Assembly: GCA_050011895.1 (NCBI GenBank)
Contig: JBEKIF010000004.1
Location: forward strand, 1 to 64,000
Length of the DNA stretch: 64,000 bases
Direction of reading: 5' to 3'
Origin: DATBGO01 sp050011895
GTDB taxonomy: Bacteria; Actinomycetota; Actinomycetes; Streptosporangiales; Streptosporangiaceae
Position 1 is the stretch's first letter; each line of letters begins with the position of its first letter. Below, piece after piece: positions 55,142-63,447 of this stretch. The notes beneath the pieces are model-generated. The model saw only the letters and a program-made list of their open reading frames with translations. It searched no databases and was not told the origin of the DNA. Position numbers and translations under genes: made by a program.

Positions 55142-56896
55142 GTGCAGCTGACCGGAGCGCAGGCGCTAGTGCGCAGCCTCGAGCAGCAGGGCGTCGACGT
55201 GGTCTTCGGCCTGCCCGGAGGCACGATCCTGCCCACCTATGACCCGTTGCTTTCGTCCTCCGTCCGGCACATCCTGGTCCGGCACGAACAGGGCGCAGGG
55301 CACGCCGCCGAAGGCTACGCATGGGCTACCGGGCGGGTCGGCGTCTGCATCGCCACCAGCGGCCCGGGCGCGACCAACCTGGTCACCGCGCTGGCCGACG
55401 CGTACATGGACTCGGTGCCGATCGTCGCTATCACCGGCCAGGTGGCCAGCGCCATGGTCGGCACGGACGCCTTCCAGGAGGCCGACATCACCGGGATCAC
55501 GCTGCCGATCACCAAGCACAACGAGCTGGTGACCGATGCCGAGCGGATCCCGGCCGCGATCGCCGAGGCGTTCCATATCGCCTCGACCGGCCGCCCGGGA
55601 CCGGTCCTCGTTGACATCCCCAAGGACCTCCAGCAGGCCCAGATGACCTGGTCCTGGCCGCCCACGATGGCGCTGCCCGGCTACCGGCTGCCGGGCAAGC
55701 CGGACTCGGCCGCCATCGCGGCGGCAGCGGCATTGCTGTACGCCGCCCGCCGCCCGGTGCTCTATGTCGGCGGCGGCGTGATCAAATCCGGTGCCCACGA
55801 CGAGCTCATGCGGCTGGCCGAGCTCGCGCGCGCCCCGGTGACGACCACCCTGATGGCGCGCGGCGCGTTCCCTGACGCGCACCCGCTTGCCCTGGGCATG
55901 CCGGGCATGCACGGCTGCTATCCGGCGGTCGCGGCGCTCCAGGAAGCCGACCTGCTGGTGGCGCTCGGGGCGCGGTTCGACGACCGGGTGACCGGCAGGC
56001 TGGCGGATTTCGCGCCGCGGGCCAAGGTGGTGCACGTCGACATCGATCCGGCCGAGATCGGCAAGAACCGCATCCCCGACGTGCCGATCGTCGGCGACGT
56101 GAAGGCCGTGCTCAGCGAGCTGACCGGCTGCCTCGCCGCGCTGGTGCGCGAGGGCGGGCCGCCCGACACCGAGGGCTGGATCGGGGCCACCAATGAGTGG
56201 AAGCAGCGCTTCCCGCTGCGTTACAGCCAGGCCGCAGACGGCCCGCTCAAGCCGCAGTACGTGGTCGAGCGGCTGTCCATGATGACCGGCGGTGACGCGG
56301 TGGTGGTGGCAGGCGTCGGCCAGCATCAGATGCACGCGGCCCAGCATTACTCCTTCACCAGGCCGCGTACCTGGATCAACTCCGGCGGTCTCGGCACGAT
56401 GGGCTTCGCTGTCCCGGCCGCCATGGGCGCCCAGGCCGGCCGGCCCGGCGAGCTTGTCGTGGCGATCGACGGCGACGGCTGTTTCCAGATGACCTGCCAG
56501 GAACTGGCGACCTGCGCGATCGAGCAGCTGCCGATCAAGGTCCTGATCTTCAACAACGGTTTCCTTGGCATGGTGCGCCAGTGGCAGGAGCTGTTCTACG
56601 AGGAGCGCTACTCCCAGGTGGAGCTCGGCACCGCCATCCCCGACTACGTCAAGCTCGCCGAGGCCTACGGGTGCGTCGGGCTGCGCTGCGACCGCGCCGA
56701 CGAGGTCGACGCGGTGCTGGACAAGGCGCTGGCGGTGACCGGCGTGCCCACGGTGGTGGACTTCAGGGTGCACGACCGTGAGGGCGTGTTCCCGATGGTG
56801 CCCGCCGGGCGTCCCAACGACGAGATCGTCCTCGGCCCCGAGTTCAGCGCCGACGAGCAGCGCGCGGCCACGCGCAGAGAGGTGACTACCCGATGA
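55142..56896 (+). CDS. ilvB: Acetolactate synthase large subunit
   Basis: 584 residues from GTG 55142, with AAAGGAG upstream. ThDP enzyme: VVFGLPGGTILPTYDPL, the activating Glu in LVRHEQGAGHAAEGYAW, the ThDP/Mg motif IDGDGCFQMTCQELATC with FNNGFLGMVRQWQ. It joins two pyruvates to acetolactate (valine, leucine) or pyruvate and 2-oxobutyrate to acetohydroxybutyrate (isoleucine). It follows the attenuator, and its stop overlaps ilvN (ATGA). Confidence 0.97.
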   Translation: MQLTGAQALVRSLEQQGVDVVFGLPGGTILPTYDPLLSSSVRHILVRHEQGAGHAAEGYAWATGRVGVCIATSGPGATNLVTALADAYMDSVPIVAITGQVASAMVGTDAFQEADITGITLPITKHNELVTDAERIPAAIAEAFHIASTGRPGPVLVDIPKDLQQAQMTWSWPPTMALPGYRLPGKPDSAAIAAAAALLYAARRPVLYVGGGVIKSGAHDELMRLAELARAPVTTTLMARGAFPDAHPLALGMPGMHGCYPAVAALQEADLLVALGARFDDRVTGRLADFAPRAKVVHVDIDPAEIGKNRIPDVPIVGDVKAVLSELTGCLAALVREGGPPDTEGWIGATNEWKQRFPLRYSQAADGPLKPQYVVERLSMMTGGDAVVVAGVGQHQMHAAQHYSFTRPRTWINSGGLGTMGFAVPAAMGAQAGRPGELVVAIDGDGCFQMTCQELATCAIEQLPIKVLIFNNGFLGMVRQWQELFYEERYSQVELGTAIPDYVKLAEAYGCVGLRCDRADEVDAVLDKALAVTGVPTVVDFRVHDREGVFPMVPAGRPNDEIVLGPEFSADEQRAATRREVTTR

Positions 56897-57444
56897 GCAC
56901 GCACACCCTGTCGGTGCTCGTGGAGAACAAGCCCGGAGTGCTTTCCCATGTTGCCGGGCTGTTCTCCAGGCGCGCGTTCAATATCTCCTCACTCGCCGTC
57001 GGCCCGACCGAGGACCAGAGCGTGAGCCGCATCACGATTGTCGTCGATGGCGACTCCACCCCGGTCGAGCAGGTCGCCAGGCAGCTGGACAAGCTGGTCC
57101 GGGTGCTCAAGGTCGTCGAGCTCGACGAGGACCGCGCGGTCGAGCGCGAGCTGGCGCTGATCAAGGTGGGCGCGGAGCCCGCGCTCCGCAGCCAGCTGCT
57201 CGAGGTCGCCGCCGTGTTCCGGGCCAATGTCGTCGACATGAGCCCGACGACGCTGGTGCTCGAGGCGACCAGCAGCCCGGCCAAGCTCGACGCGCTGCTG
57301 GCGATGCTGGAGGCGTACGGGACCTGCGAGCTCGTGCGCACCGGCCGGATCGCGCTGGAGCGTGGCAGCGGCACGATCACCGACTCCGTCCAGCCGGCCA
57401 GCGCTGACGCCGGGCAGGCCGGCCCGGCCGAATCCGCCGCCTGA
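56893..57444 (+). CDS. ilvN: Acetolactate synthase small (regulatory) subunit
   Basis: 183 residues. The N-terminal ACT domain (HTLSVLVENKPGVLSHVAGL, FSRRAFNISSLAVGPTEDQS) binds valine for feedback control; the second ACT-like half follows (ELALIKVGAEPALRSQLLEV). It activates IlvB and makes it valine-sensitive. The 80-base gap to ilvC holds short direct repeats of CCCGAACCTGACC, perhaps a spacer that tunes translation. Confidence 0.96.
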   Translation: MSTHTLSVLVENKPGVLSHVAGLFSRRAFNISSLAVGPTEDQSVSRITIVVDGDSTPVEQVARQLDKLVRVLKVVELDEDRAVERELALIKVGAEPALRSQLLEVAAVFRANVVDMSPTTLVLEATSSPAKLDALLAMLEAYGTCELVRTGRIALERGSGTITDSVQPASADAGQAGPAESAA

Positions 57445-57524
57445 AGCTGACCCGGCCCAACCCGAACCTGACCCGGCCCCGACCCGAACCTGACCTGAAC
57501 CTGACCCGAAAGGACGCTCCGAAG

Positions 57525-58541
57525 ATGGCCACCATCTACTACGACGACGACGCTGATCTCAGCCTCATCCAGGGCCGCAAGATCGCTGTCCTTGGTTACG
57601 GCTCGCAGGGCCACGCCCACGCCCTGAGCCTGCGCGATTCGGGCTGCGAGGTCCGGGTGGGCCTGCCCGAGCAGTCCAGGTCCCGGGCCCGCGCCGAGGC
57701 GGCCGGGCTCACCGTGGACACCCCTGCCGACGTCTGCGCCTGGGCGGACGTCATCATGGTGCTCACGCCGGACACCACCCAGCGGGCGTTGTACGCGGAT
57801 GCGATCGGGCCGAACCTGCGCCCGGGCGACGCGCTGTTCTTCGCGCACGGATTCAACATCCACTTCGGCTACATCACCCCGCCGGACGAGATCGACGTCG
57901 CCATGGTCGCGCCGAAGGCGCCAGGGCACCTGGTGCGCAGGCAGTATGAGGCAGGCCAGGGCACCCCGGTGCTGGTGGCGGTGGCGGAGGATGCCACCGG
58001 TAAGGCCTGGGATCTGGCCCGCTCCTATGCCAGGGCGATCGGCGGGACCAAGGCGGGCGCCCTGGTCACCACCTTCCAGGAGGAGACAGAAAGCGATCTG
58101 TTCGGCGAGCAGGCGGTCCTGTGCGGCGGGGTGACCGCCCTGGTGAACGCCGGGTTCGAGACCCTCGTGTCGGCCGGCTACCAGCCGGAGGTCGCCTACT
58201 TCGAGTGCCTGCACGAGCTCAAGCTGATCGTCGACCTGATGTATGAGGGCGGCATCGGCTGGATGCGGTACTCGGTCAGCGACACCGCAGAGTACGGCGA
58301 CCTGACCAGGGGGCCGCGGGTGATCGGGGAGCCGGCCAGGCAGGCCATGGCCAAGCTGCTCGCCGACATCAGGTCCGGTGAGTTCGCCAGGGAGTGGATC
58401 GCCGAGGACGACAGCGGCCGCCCGAACTTCGAGCGGCTGCGCAAGGCCGCCGCCGACAGCGAGATCGAGCGGGTGGGCCGTCCGCTGCGGCAGATGATGA
58501 GCTGGCTGAACGCGCCGTCCGACCAGGAAGGCGCGAGCTGA
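57525..58541 (+). CDS. ilvC: Ketol-acid reductoisomerase, class I
   Basis: 338 residues. NAD(P) motif AVLGYGSQGHAHALSLRDSG (about 20-39), then VAPKAPGHLVRRQYEAGQG, and the metal Asp/Glu residues in QEETESDLFGEQAVLCGG and FECLHELKLIVDLMYEGG. It isomerises and reduces acetolactate/acetohydroxybutyrate with NADPH and Mg2+. AAAGGAC is the ribosome site. The stop overlaps an 18-codon ORF that leads into leuB. Confidence 0.97.
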   Translation: MATIYYDDDADLSLIQGRKIAVLGYGSQGHAHALSLRDSGCEVRVGLPEQSRSRARAEAAGLTVDTPADVCAWADVIMVLTPDTTQRALYADAIGPNLRPGDALFFAHGFNIHFGYITPPDEIDVAMVAPKAPGHLVRRQYEAGQGTPVLVAVAEDATGKAWDLARSYARAIGGTKAGALVTTFQEETESDLFGEQAVLCGGVTALVNAGFETLVSAGYQPEVAYFECLHELKLIVDLMYEGGIGWMRYSVSDTAEYGDLTRGPRVIGEPARQAMAKLLADIRSGEFAREWIAEDDSGRPNFERLRKAAADSEIERVGRPLRQMMSWLNAPSDQEGAS

Positions 58542-58597
58542 TGGGCGACCACGTACGCAGCGGCGGCGCCGGCACCCGCGGGGTGGCGCTGCCATGA
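58541..58597 (+). CDS. Bridging mini-ORF between ilvC and leuB, 18 aa
   Basis: MGDHVRSGGAGTRGVALP. Its ATG overlaps the ilvC stop (TGATG) and its TGA overlaps the leuB start (ATGA), so a terminating ribosome can pass straight through. The peptide itself may be unimportant. The same arrangement recurs between cimA and ilvD. Confidence 0.5.
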   Translation: MGDHVRSGGAGTRGVALP

Positions 58598-59643
58598 CAT
58601 ACGCGATAGCGCACCTTCCCGGCGACGGCGTCGGCCCCGAGGTGACCGAGGTAGCCAGGCGGTGCGTCGACGAGGTAGCCGGCCGGCATGGCTTCGCCGT
58701 GGACTGGCAGGGTTACCCGCTCGGCGCCCGGCACTTCCTCGCGACCGGCGAGGTACTGCCGGACGGGGTCCTCGACGAGCTCAGGAAGACTGACGCCATC
58801 CTGCTCGGCGCCGTCGGCAGCCCGGACGTGCCACCCGGGGTGCTGGAGCGCGGCCTGCTGCTACGGCTGCGCGCCGAGCTCGACCTCTATATCAACCTCC
58901 GGCCGTCCAAGCTGCGGCCCGGCGTGGCCGGCGCGGTCGCCAGGCTCGGCCCGGGCGATCTCGATCTGGTGATCGTGCGCGAGAACACCGAGGGCCTGTA
59001 TGCGGGGGCAGGTGGCACCGTGCACCGCGGCACCGCGTTCGAGAGCGCGACCGAGGAGTCACTGAACACCAGGGCCGGCGTGGAGCGGTGCATCAGGTAC
59101 GCGGCGGGGCTGGCCGGGCGCCGCCGCGGGAAGCTGACCCTGGTGCACAAGACCAATGTGCTCGTGCACGCCGGGGACCTGTGGCGGCGCACCGCCGAGC
59201 AGGTGGCTGCCGAGGCCGGGGTGGCTCTCGACTACGCGCACGTCGACGCCGCCTGCCTGTACCTCGTCGACGACCCGGCGCGGTTCGACGTGATCGTCAC
59301 CGACAACCTGTTCGGTGACATCCTGAGCGACCTCGGCGCGGCCCTCACCGGCGGCCTCGGGCTGGCCCCTAGCGGTAACCTCAATCCGGACCGGACCGGC
59401 CCGTCGGTGTTCGAGCCGGTGCACGGCTCGGCGCCGGACATCGCGGGCACCGGGCGCGCCAACCCGGCCGGCGCGGTGCTGTCGGCGGCCCTGATGCTCG
59501 ACCACCTCGGCGAGCAGGCTGCGGGTGCCGACCTCGACGCCGCGGTGTCCGCGGTGCTTGCCGCGGGGCCGCCCGCGACCACCACTGACTGGGAAGCGGC
59601 GCTGCGCGCGGCGCTCGACGGGCGAACAGGAGGCGCCGCATGA
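58594..59643 (+). CDS. leuB: 3-isopropylmalate dehydrogenase
   Basis: 349 residues. AIAHLPGDGVGPEVTEVARR, the substrate loop LILRPSKLR-type (YINLRPSKLRPGV), IVRENTEGLYAG, and the metal Asp region FDVIVTDNLFGDILSDLGAA with GLAPSGNLNP. It oxidises and decarboxylates 3-isopropylmalate with NAD+, and probably 3-methylmalate on the citramalate route. No ribosome site of its own is evident: it depends on coupling from the mini-ORF. Its stop overlaps cimA. Confidence 0.95.
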   Translation: MTYAIAHLPGDGVGPEVTEVARRCVDEVAGRHGFAVDWQGYPLGARHFLATGEVLPDGVLDELRKTDAILLGAVGSPDVPPGVLERGLLLRLRAELDLYINLRPSKLRPGVAGAVARLGPGDLDLVIVRENTEGLYAGAGGTVHRGTAFESATEESLNTRAGVERCIRYAAGLAGRRRGKLTLVHKTNVLVHAGDLWRRTAEQVAAEAGVALDYAHVDAACLYLVDDPARFDVIVTDNLFGDILSDLGAALTGGLGLAPSGNLNPDRTGPSVFEPVHGSAPDIAGTGRANPAGAVLSAALMLDHLGEQAAGADLDAAVSAVLAAGPPATTTDWEAALRAALDGRTGGAA

Positions 59644-61232
59644 ACGCCAAGGTGGAGATCTACGACACCACGCTCCGGGACGGCTCCCAGCAGGTCGGGC
59701 TTGACCTCACCGTCGCCGACAAGCTGCACGTGGCAGCGGCGCTCGACGCGCTCGGCGTGGACGTGGTCGAGGGCGGCTGGCCGGGGTCCAACCCCAAGGA
59801 CGCCGAGTTCTTCGCCAGGGCCGGCGAGCTGAACTTCAAGAACGCTCAGCTGGCCGCGTTCGGCGCCACCAGGCTGCCGCGCCGCGGCGTCGACGACGAT
59901 GCCAACCTGGCTGCCCTGCTCGCGGCGGAGACACCGATCGTGACGCTGGTCGGCAAGGCCTGGACGCTGCACGTCGACGAGGCGCTGCGCACCACCTATG
60001 AGGAGAACCTCGCCATGGTGGCGGACTCGGTCGCCGTCATGGCGGCGGCCGGGCGCCGGGTGGTCTTCGACGCTGAGCACTTCTTTGATGGCTACCGCGC
60101 CGACCGCGGTTACGCCCTCGCGGTGCTTGACGCCGCCGTGGACGCGGGCGCCGACACGCTCGTGCTCTGCGACACCAACGGCGGGACGCTGCCCGACGAC
60201 GTGGCGCGGATTGTCGGTGAGATCACCGGCGCGGCCAGGGCGAGGGTGGGCGTGCACTTCCATAACGATGCCGCGTGTGCGGTCGCTAACTCGGTGCTGG
60301 CCGTCGCGGGCGGCGCGGTGCACGTGCAGGGCGCGGCCAACGGCTACGGCGAGCGCTGCGGCAACGCCGACCTGTTCTCGGTGATCGCGAACCTGGAGCT
60401 GAAACGCGGTCACGAACTGCTGCCGCCGGGCAGGCTGGCCACGCTGGCGTCCACCGCACGGACCATCGCCGAATACGCCAACCTGCCGTTCGAGCCCCGC
60501 CAGCCCTACGTCGGCTCGTCGGCCTTCGCCACCAAGGCCGGCCTGCACGCGTCCGCGATCGCGCGGCGGCCGGATGCCTACGCCCACGTGAACCCTGGCG
60601 CGGTGGGCAACAGGCAGCAGGTCCTGGTCAGCGAGCTGGCCGGGCGGAGCAACGTGCTGGCCAAGGCGGAGGAACTCGGGCTTGACCTCTCGCCCGAGCT
60701 GGCCACCGTCGTGCTTGACCAGGTCAAGGATGCCGAGCACCGGGGCTATGCCTATGAGGCCGCTGACGCCTCGTTCGAGCTGCTGGTCCGCAAGATCGCG
60801 GGCGCCCTGCCCAGCTGGTTCGAGCTGGACAGTTACCGTGCGGTGATCGAGCGCGCAGCGTCCGCCGACCGCAGCGAGGCGATCGTGCGGCTGCGGCTCG
60901 GCGGCGAACGGGTCGTCGCTGTCGGTGAGGGGGTGGGCCCGGTGCACGCCCTTGACCAGGCGCTGCGTCGCGGGCTTGCGGCGTTCTACCCGCAGCTGGA
61001 GCGCATTCACCTGGTCGACTACAAGGTGCGTATCCTGGATGGCCGGGCGGCGACCAGCGCGGTCACCCGGGTCATGCTGACCTCCGCCGACCACGACGGC
61101 GAGTGGACCACGGTGGGCGTCTCCGACGACATCGTCACGGCGTCCTGGGAGGCGCTGGCCGACGGGGTCGCGTTCGGCCTGCTGCGGGCCGGCGCAACGG
61201 CGCCGGAACCTGTCCCGGCGGGCGCCGCGTGA
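59640..61232 (+). CDS. cimA: (R)-citramalate synthase
   Basis: 530 residues, the CimA length. DTTLRDGSQQVGLDLTVADK (catalytic Arg/Asp), VEGGWPGSNPKDAEFF, LCDTNGGTLPDDVARI, VHFHNDAACAVANS (metal His-x-His), QGAANGYGERCGNADL. Residue positions after LRDGSQ fit CimA/LeuA family; the C-terminal LeuA-dimer regulatory domain is at about 400-520. It condenses acetyl-CoA and pyruvate to citramalate, giving 2-oxobutyrate through LeuCD and LeuB. No threonine dehydratase is in the window. Confidence 0.92.
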   Translation: MNAKVEIYDTTLRDGSQQVGLDLTVADKLHVAAALDALGVDVVEGGWPGSNPKDAEFFARAGELNFKNAQLAAFGATRLPRRGVDDDANLAALLAAETPIVTLVGKAWTLHVDEALRTTYEENLAMVADSVAVMAAAGRRVVFDAEHFFDGYRADRGYALAVLDAAVDAGADTLVLCDTNGGTLPDDVARIVGEITGAARARVGVHFHNDAACAVANSVLAVAGGAVHVQGAANGYGERCGNADLFSVIANLELKRGHELLPPGRLATLASTARTIAEYANLPFEPRQPYVGSSAFATKAGLHASAIARRPDAYAHVNPGAVGNRQQVLVSELAGRSNVLAKAEELGLDLSPELATVVLDQVKDAEHRGYAYEAADASFELLVRKIAGALPSWFELDSYRAVIERAASADRSEAIVRLRLGGERVVAVGEGVGPVHALDQALRRGLAAFYPQLERIHLVDYKVRILDGRAATSAVTRVMLTSADHDGEWTTVGVSDDIVTASWEALADGVAFGLLRAGATAPEPVPAGAA

Positions 61233-61282
61233 TGACCAAGGAATACGTCCAGGCCTTCGACTCAATCCAGGAGCCCGCATGA
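61232..61282 (+). CDS. Bridging mini-ORF between cimA and ilvD, 16 aa
   Basis: MTKEYVQAFDSIQEPA. It starts on the cimA stop (TGATG) and ends on the ilvD start (ATGA). It contains the ilvD ribosome site AGGAG within its last codons, so translating it would expose or pass that site. Confidence 0.5.
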   Translation: MTKEYVQAFDSIQEPA

Positions 61283-62967
61283 CCAGCCAGTTGCCCCGCC
61301 CGCGTTCCGGCCCGCTCACCACCGGGCCATCCCGCGCGGCCGCCCGCGCGATGCTGCGCGCGGTCGGGCTCAGCGAGGAGGACCTCACCCGGCCGCAGGT
61401 GGCCGTCGCCTCCTCATGGAACGAGGTCACCCCGTGCAACCTGCACCTGAACGGGCTCGCCCGGGCGGCCAAGGAGGGCATCAGGCAGGCCGGCGCGGTA
61501 CCGCTGGAGTTCGGCACCATCGCCGTGTCGGACGGCATCTCGATGGGCACCGAGGGCATGAAGGCGTCGCTCGTCAGCCGCGAGGTGATCGCCGATTCCG
61601 TCGAGCTGATGGTGGCGGCCGAGGGCTTCGACGCGCTGGTCGCGATCGCGGGCTGCGACAAGTCGCTGCCCGGGATGCTGATGGCCTGCGCGCGGCTGAA
61701 CATCCCGGCCGCGTTCCTCTACGGCGGGACCATCCTGCCAGGATGGGCGCACGGCCGCGCTGTCACTATCCAGGACGTGTTCGAGGCGGTCGGCGCCCAG
61801 TCGGCCGGCGAGATGTCCGACCGCGAGGCGCTGGAGGTCGAGCGCGCCGCCTGCCCGGGCGCCGGATCGTGCGCGGGCATGTACACGGCCAACACCATGT
61901 CGGCCTGCGCCGAGGCGCTCGGCATGGCGCTGCCCGGCTCGGCGACGGCGCCCGCGGTGTCCGCCGAGCGCACTGACCTGGCGCGCCGCACCGGCGAGGC
62001 CGCGGTGGCCGCCCTGGCGTCCGGGCTGCTGCCGCGCGACATCATGACCAGGCCCGCGTTCCTGAACGCGGCGGCGGTGGTCATGGCGACGGCAGGCTCG
62101 ACCAACGCGGTGCTGCACCTCCTCGCGATCGCGGCCGAGGCCGAGGTGGAACTCACCCTCGACGACTTCGACGGCATCAGCAGGCGCACCCCGCACATCG
62201 CGTCGATGCGCCCGGCCGGCCGGTTCGTGATGAGCGAGCTTGACCGGGTCGGCGGGCTGCCGGTGGTGCTGCGCGAACTGCTGGCGGCCGGCCTGGTGGA
62301 CGGCGACGCGGTGGCGGTGAACGGGCGCACGCTGGCCGAGAACGTCGCCGACGCCCTGGACCCGGACGGTGACGTGGTGCGGCCGGTCAAGGACCCGATC
62401 GGCCACGAGGGCGGGCTCGCCGTACTGCGCGGCAGCCTGGCTCCAGGAGGAGCGGTAGTGAAGATCCCTGGTATCGAGACATTGCGATTCGAGGGCTCGG
62501 CCCGGGTGTTCGGCCGCGAGGAAGACTGTTTCGCCGCCGTCACGGCCGGCCGGGTGGCCAAGGGCGACGTGCTGGTGATCCGTTACGAGGGGCCCAAGGG
62601 CGGCCCGGGGATGCGCGAGATGCTCGCGGTGACCGCCGCCATCAAGGGGGCCGGGCTCGGCAAGGACGTCGTGCTGATCACCGACGGGCGGTTCTCCGGC
62701 GCGACGTTCGGGGCGTGCGTGGCGCATGTCGCGCCCGAGGCGTTCGAGGGCGGCCCGATCGGCCTGGTGGCCGACGGTGATCGCATCGTCCTCGATGTCC
62801 CAGGACGACGGCTTGAGCTGCTCGTCGACGACGCGGAGCTGGGCCGCCGCCGGGCAGGCTGGCGGCAGCCGGCGCCGAACTACACCCGCGGCGCCCTCGC
62901 CAAGTATGCCGCCCTGGTGTCCGGCGCCGACCGCGGAGCCGTCTGCGAGCCGCCCGGCACCGCCTGA
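61279..62967 (+). CDS. ilvD: Dihydroxy-acid dehydratase
   Basis: 562 residues. The Fe-S cysteines lie in IAGCDKSLPGMLMACARLNI and ACPGAGSCAGMYTANTMSAC; the metal-binding PVKDPIGHEGGLAVLRG and GRFSGATFGACVAHVAPEAF are further landmarks. It removes water from dihydroxyisovalerate and dihydroxymethylvalerate to give the oxo acids that IlvE aminates. It is the last gene of the operon. Confidence 0.96.
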   Translation: MTSQLPRPRSGPLTTGPSRAAARAMLRAVGLSEEDLTRPQVAVASSWNEVTPCNLHLNGLARAAKEGIRQAGAVPLEFGTIAVSDGISMGTEGMKASLVSREVIADSVELMVAAEGFDALVAIAGCDKSLPGMLMACARLNIPAAFLYGGTILPGWAHGRAVTIQDVFEAVGAQSAGEMSDREALEVERAACPGAGSCAGMYTANTMSACAEALGMALPGSATAPAVSAERTDLARRTGEAAVAALASGLLPRDIMTRPAFLNAAAVVMATAGSTNAVLHLLAIAAEAEVELTLDDFDGISRRTPHIASMRPAGRFVMSELDRVGGLPVVLRELLAAGLVDGDAVAVNGRTLAENVADALDPDGDVVRPVKDPIGHEGGLAVLRGSLAPGGAVVKIPGIETLRFEGSARVFGREEDCFAAVTAGRVAKGDVLVIRYEGPKGGPGMREMLAVTAAIKGAGLGKDVVLITDGRFSGATFGACVAHVAPEAFEGGPIGLVADGDRIVLDVPGRRLELLVDDAELGRRRAGWRQPAPNYTRGALAKYAALVSGADRGAVCEPPGTA

Positions 62968-63026
62968 CCGACGAGCGGCCTCGGCAGCAGCGCCGGGCTC
63001 GTCCGGCTCGGCTGGCGACGTCTGGT

Positions 63027-63136
63027 GTCCCGGACTTTGGCAGCGGTCCGGGACACGGCAGCGGTCCCGGCCACGGCAGCGGTCCGGCACATGGCAGCGG
63101 TCCCGGACTTTGGCAGCGGTCCCGGACTTTGGCAGC
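63027..63136. repeat. Tandem 18-19 bp repeat, about six copies, after ilvD
   Basis: Units of the form GGTCCCGGACTTTGGCAGC or GGTCCCGGCCACGGCAGC follow one another from 63027 to 63136 with small changes. They lie in the 480-base non-coding stretch after the BCAA operon. A lower-GC patch at 63325-63360 is the probable promoter area of the lipoprotein gene; nothing else is seen. Confidence 0.8.
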
Positions 63137-63447
63137 GATGCCGATGACCGGCCGTGCAGCCCGGCCAGAACGCCCGCCACGACCGGAAAAGCTAGGCCTG
63201 TTCATGCCTGGCGTAAATGGTATGGACGATATTGGCCGCGCTCGGCGGACAGCCAGGCCCCGGCCCCGGCCCGGCCGCCCGCGCGGGCCTGCGGTAATGC
63301 CGCTGTACTGGGGCCAGGCGCCGGTGAAATATGTGTTAAATAGCAATTTTCATTCTGTACGGGGGCTTGTGCCTAGGCGCAGGTGTGCGTAATGCTGTCA
63401 CGGCGGTCAGACGCACCAATTACAGGTCAGTAGGAGCACAACAGGGC

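Noticed and set aside
59232..61703. 823-codon minus-strand frame opposite leuB, cimA and ilvD
   Set aside because: It crosses three unmistakable genes on the other strand and has no recognisable domain; an effect of GC-rich third positions.
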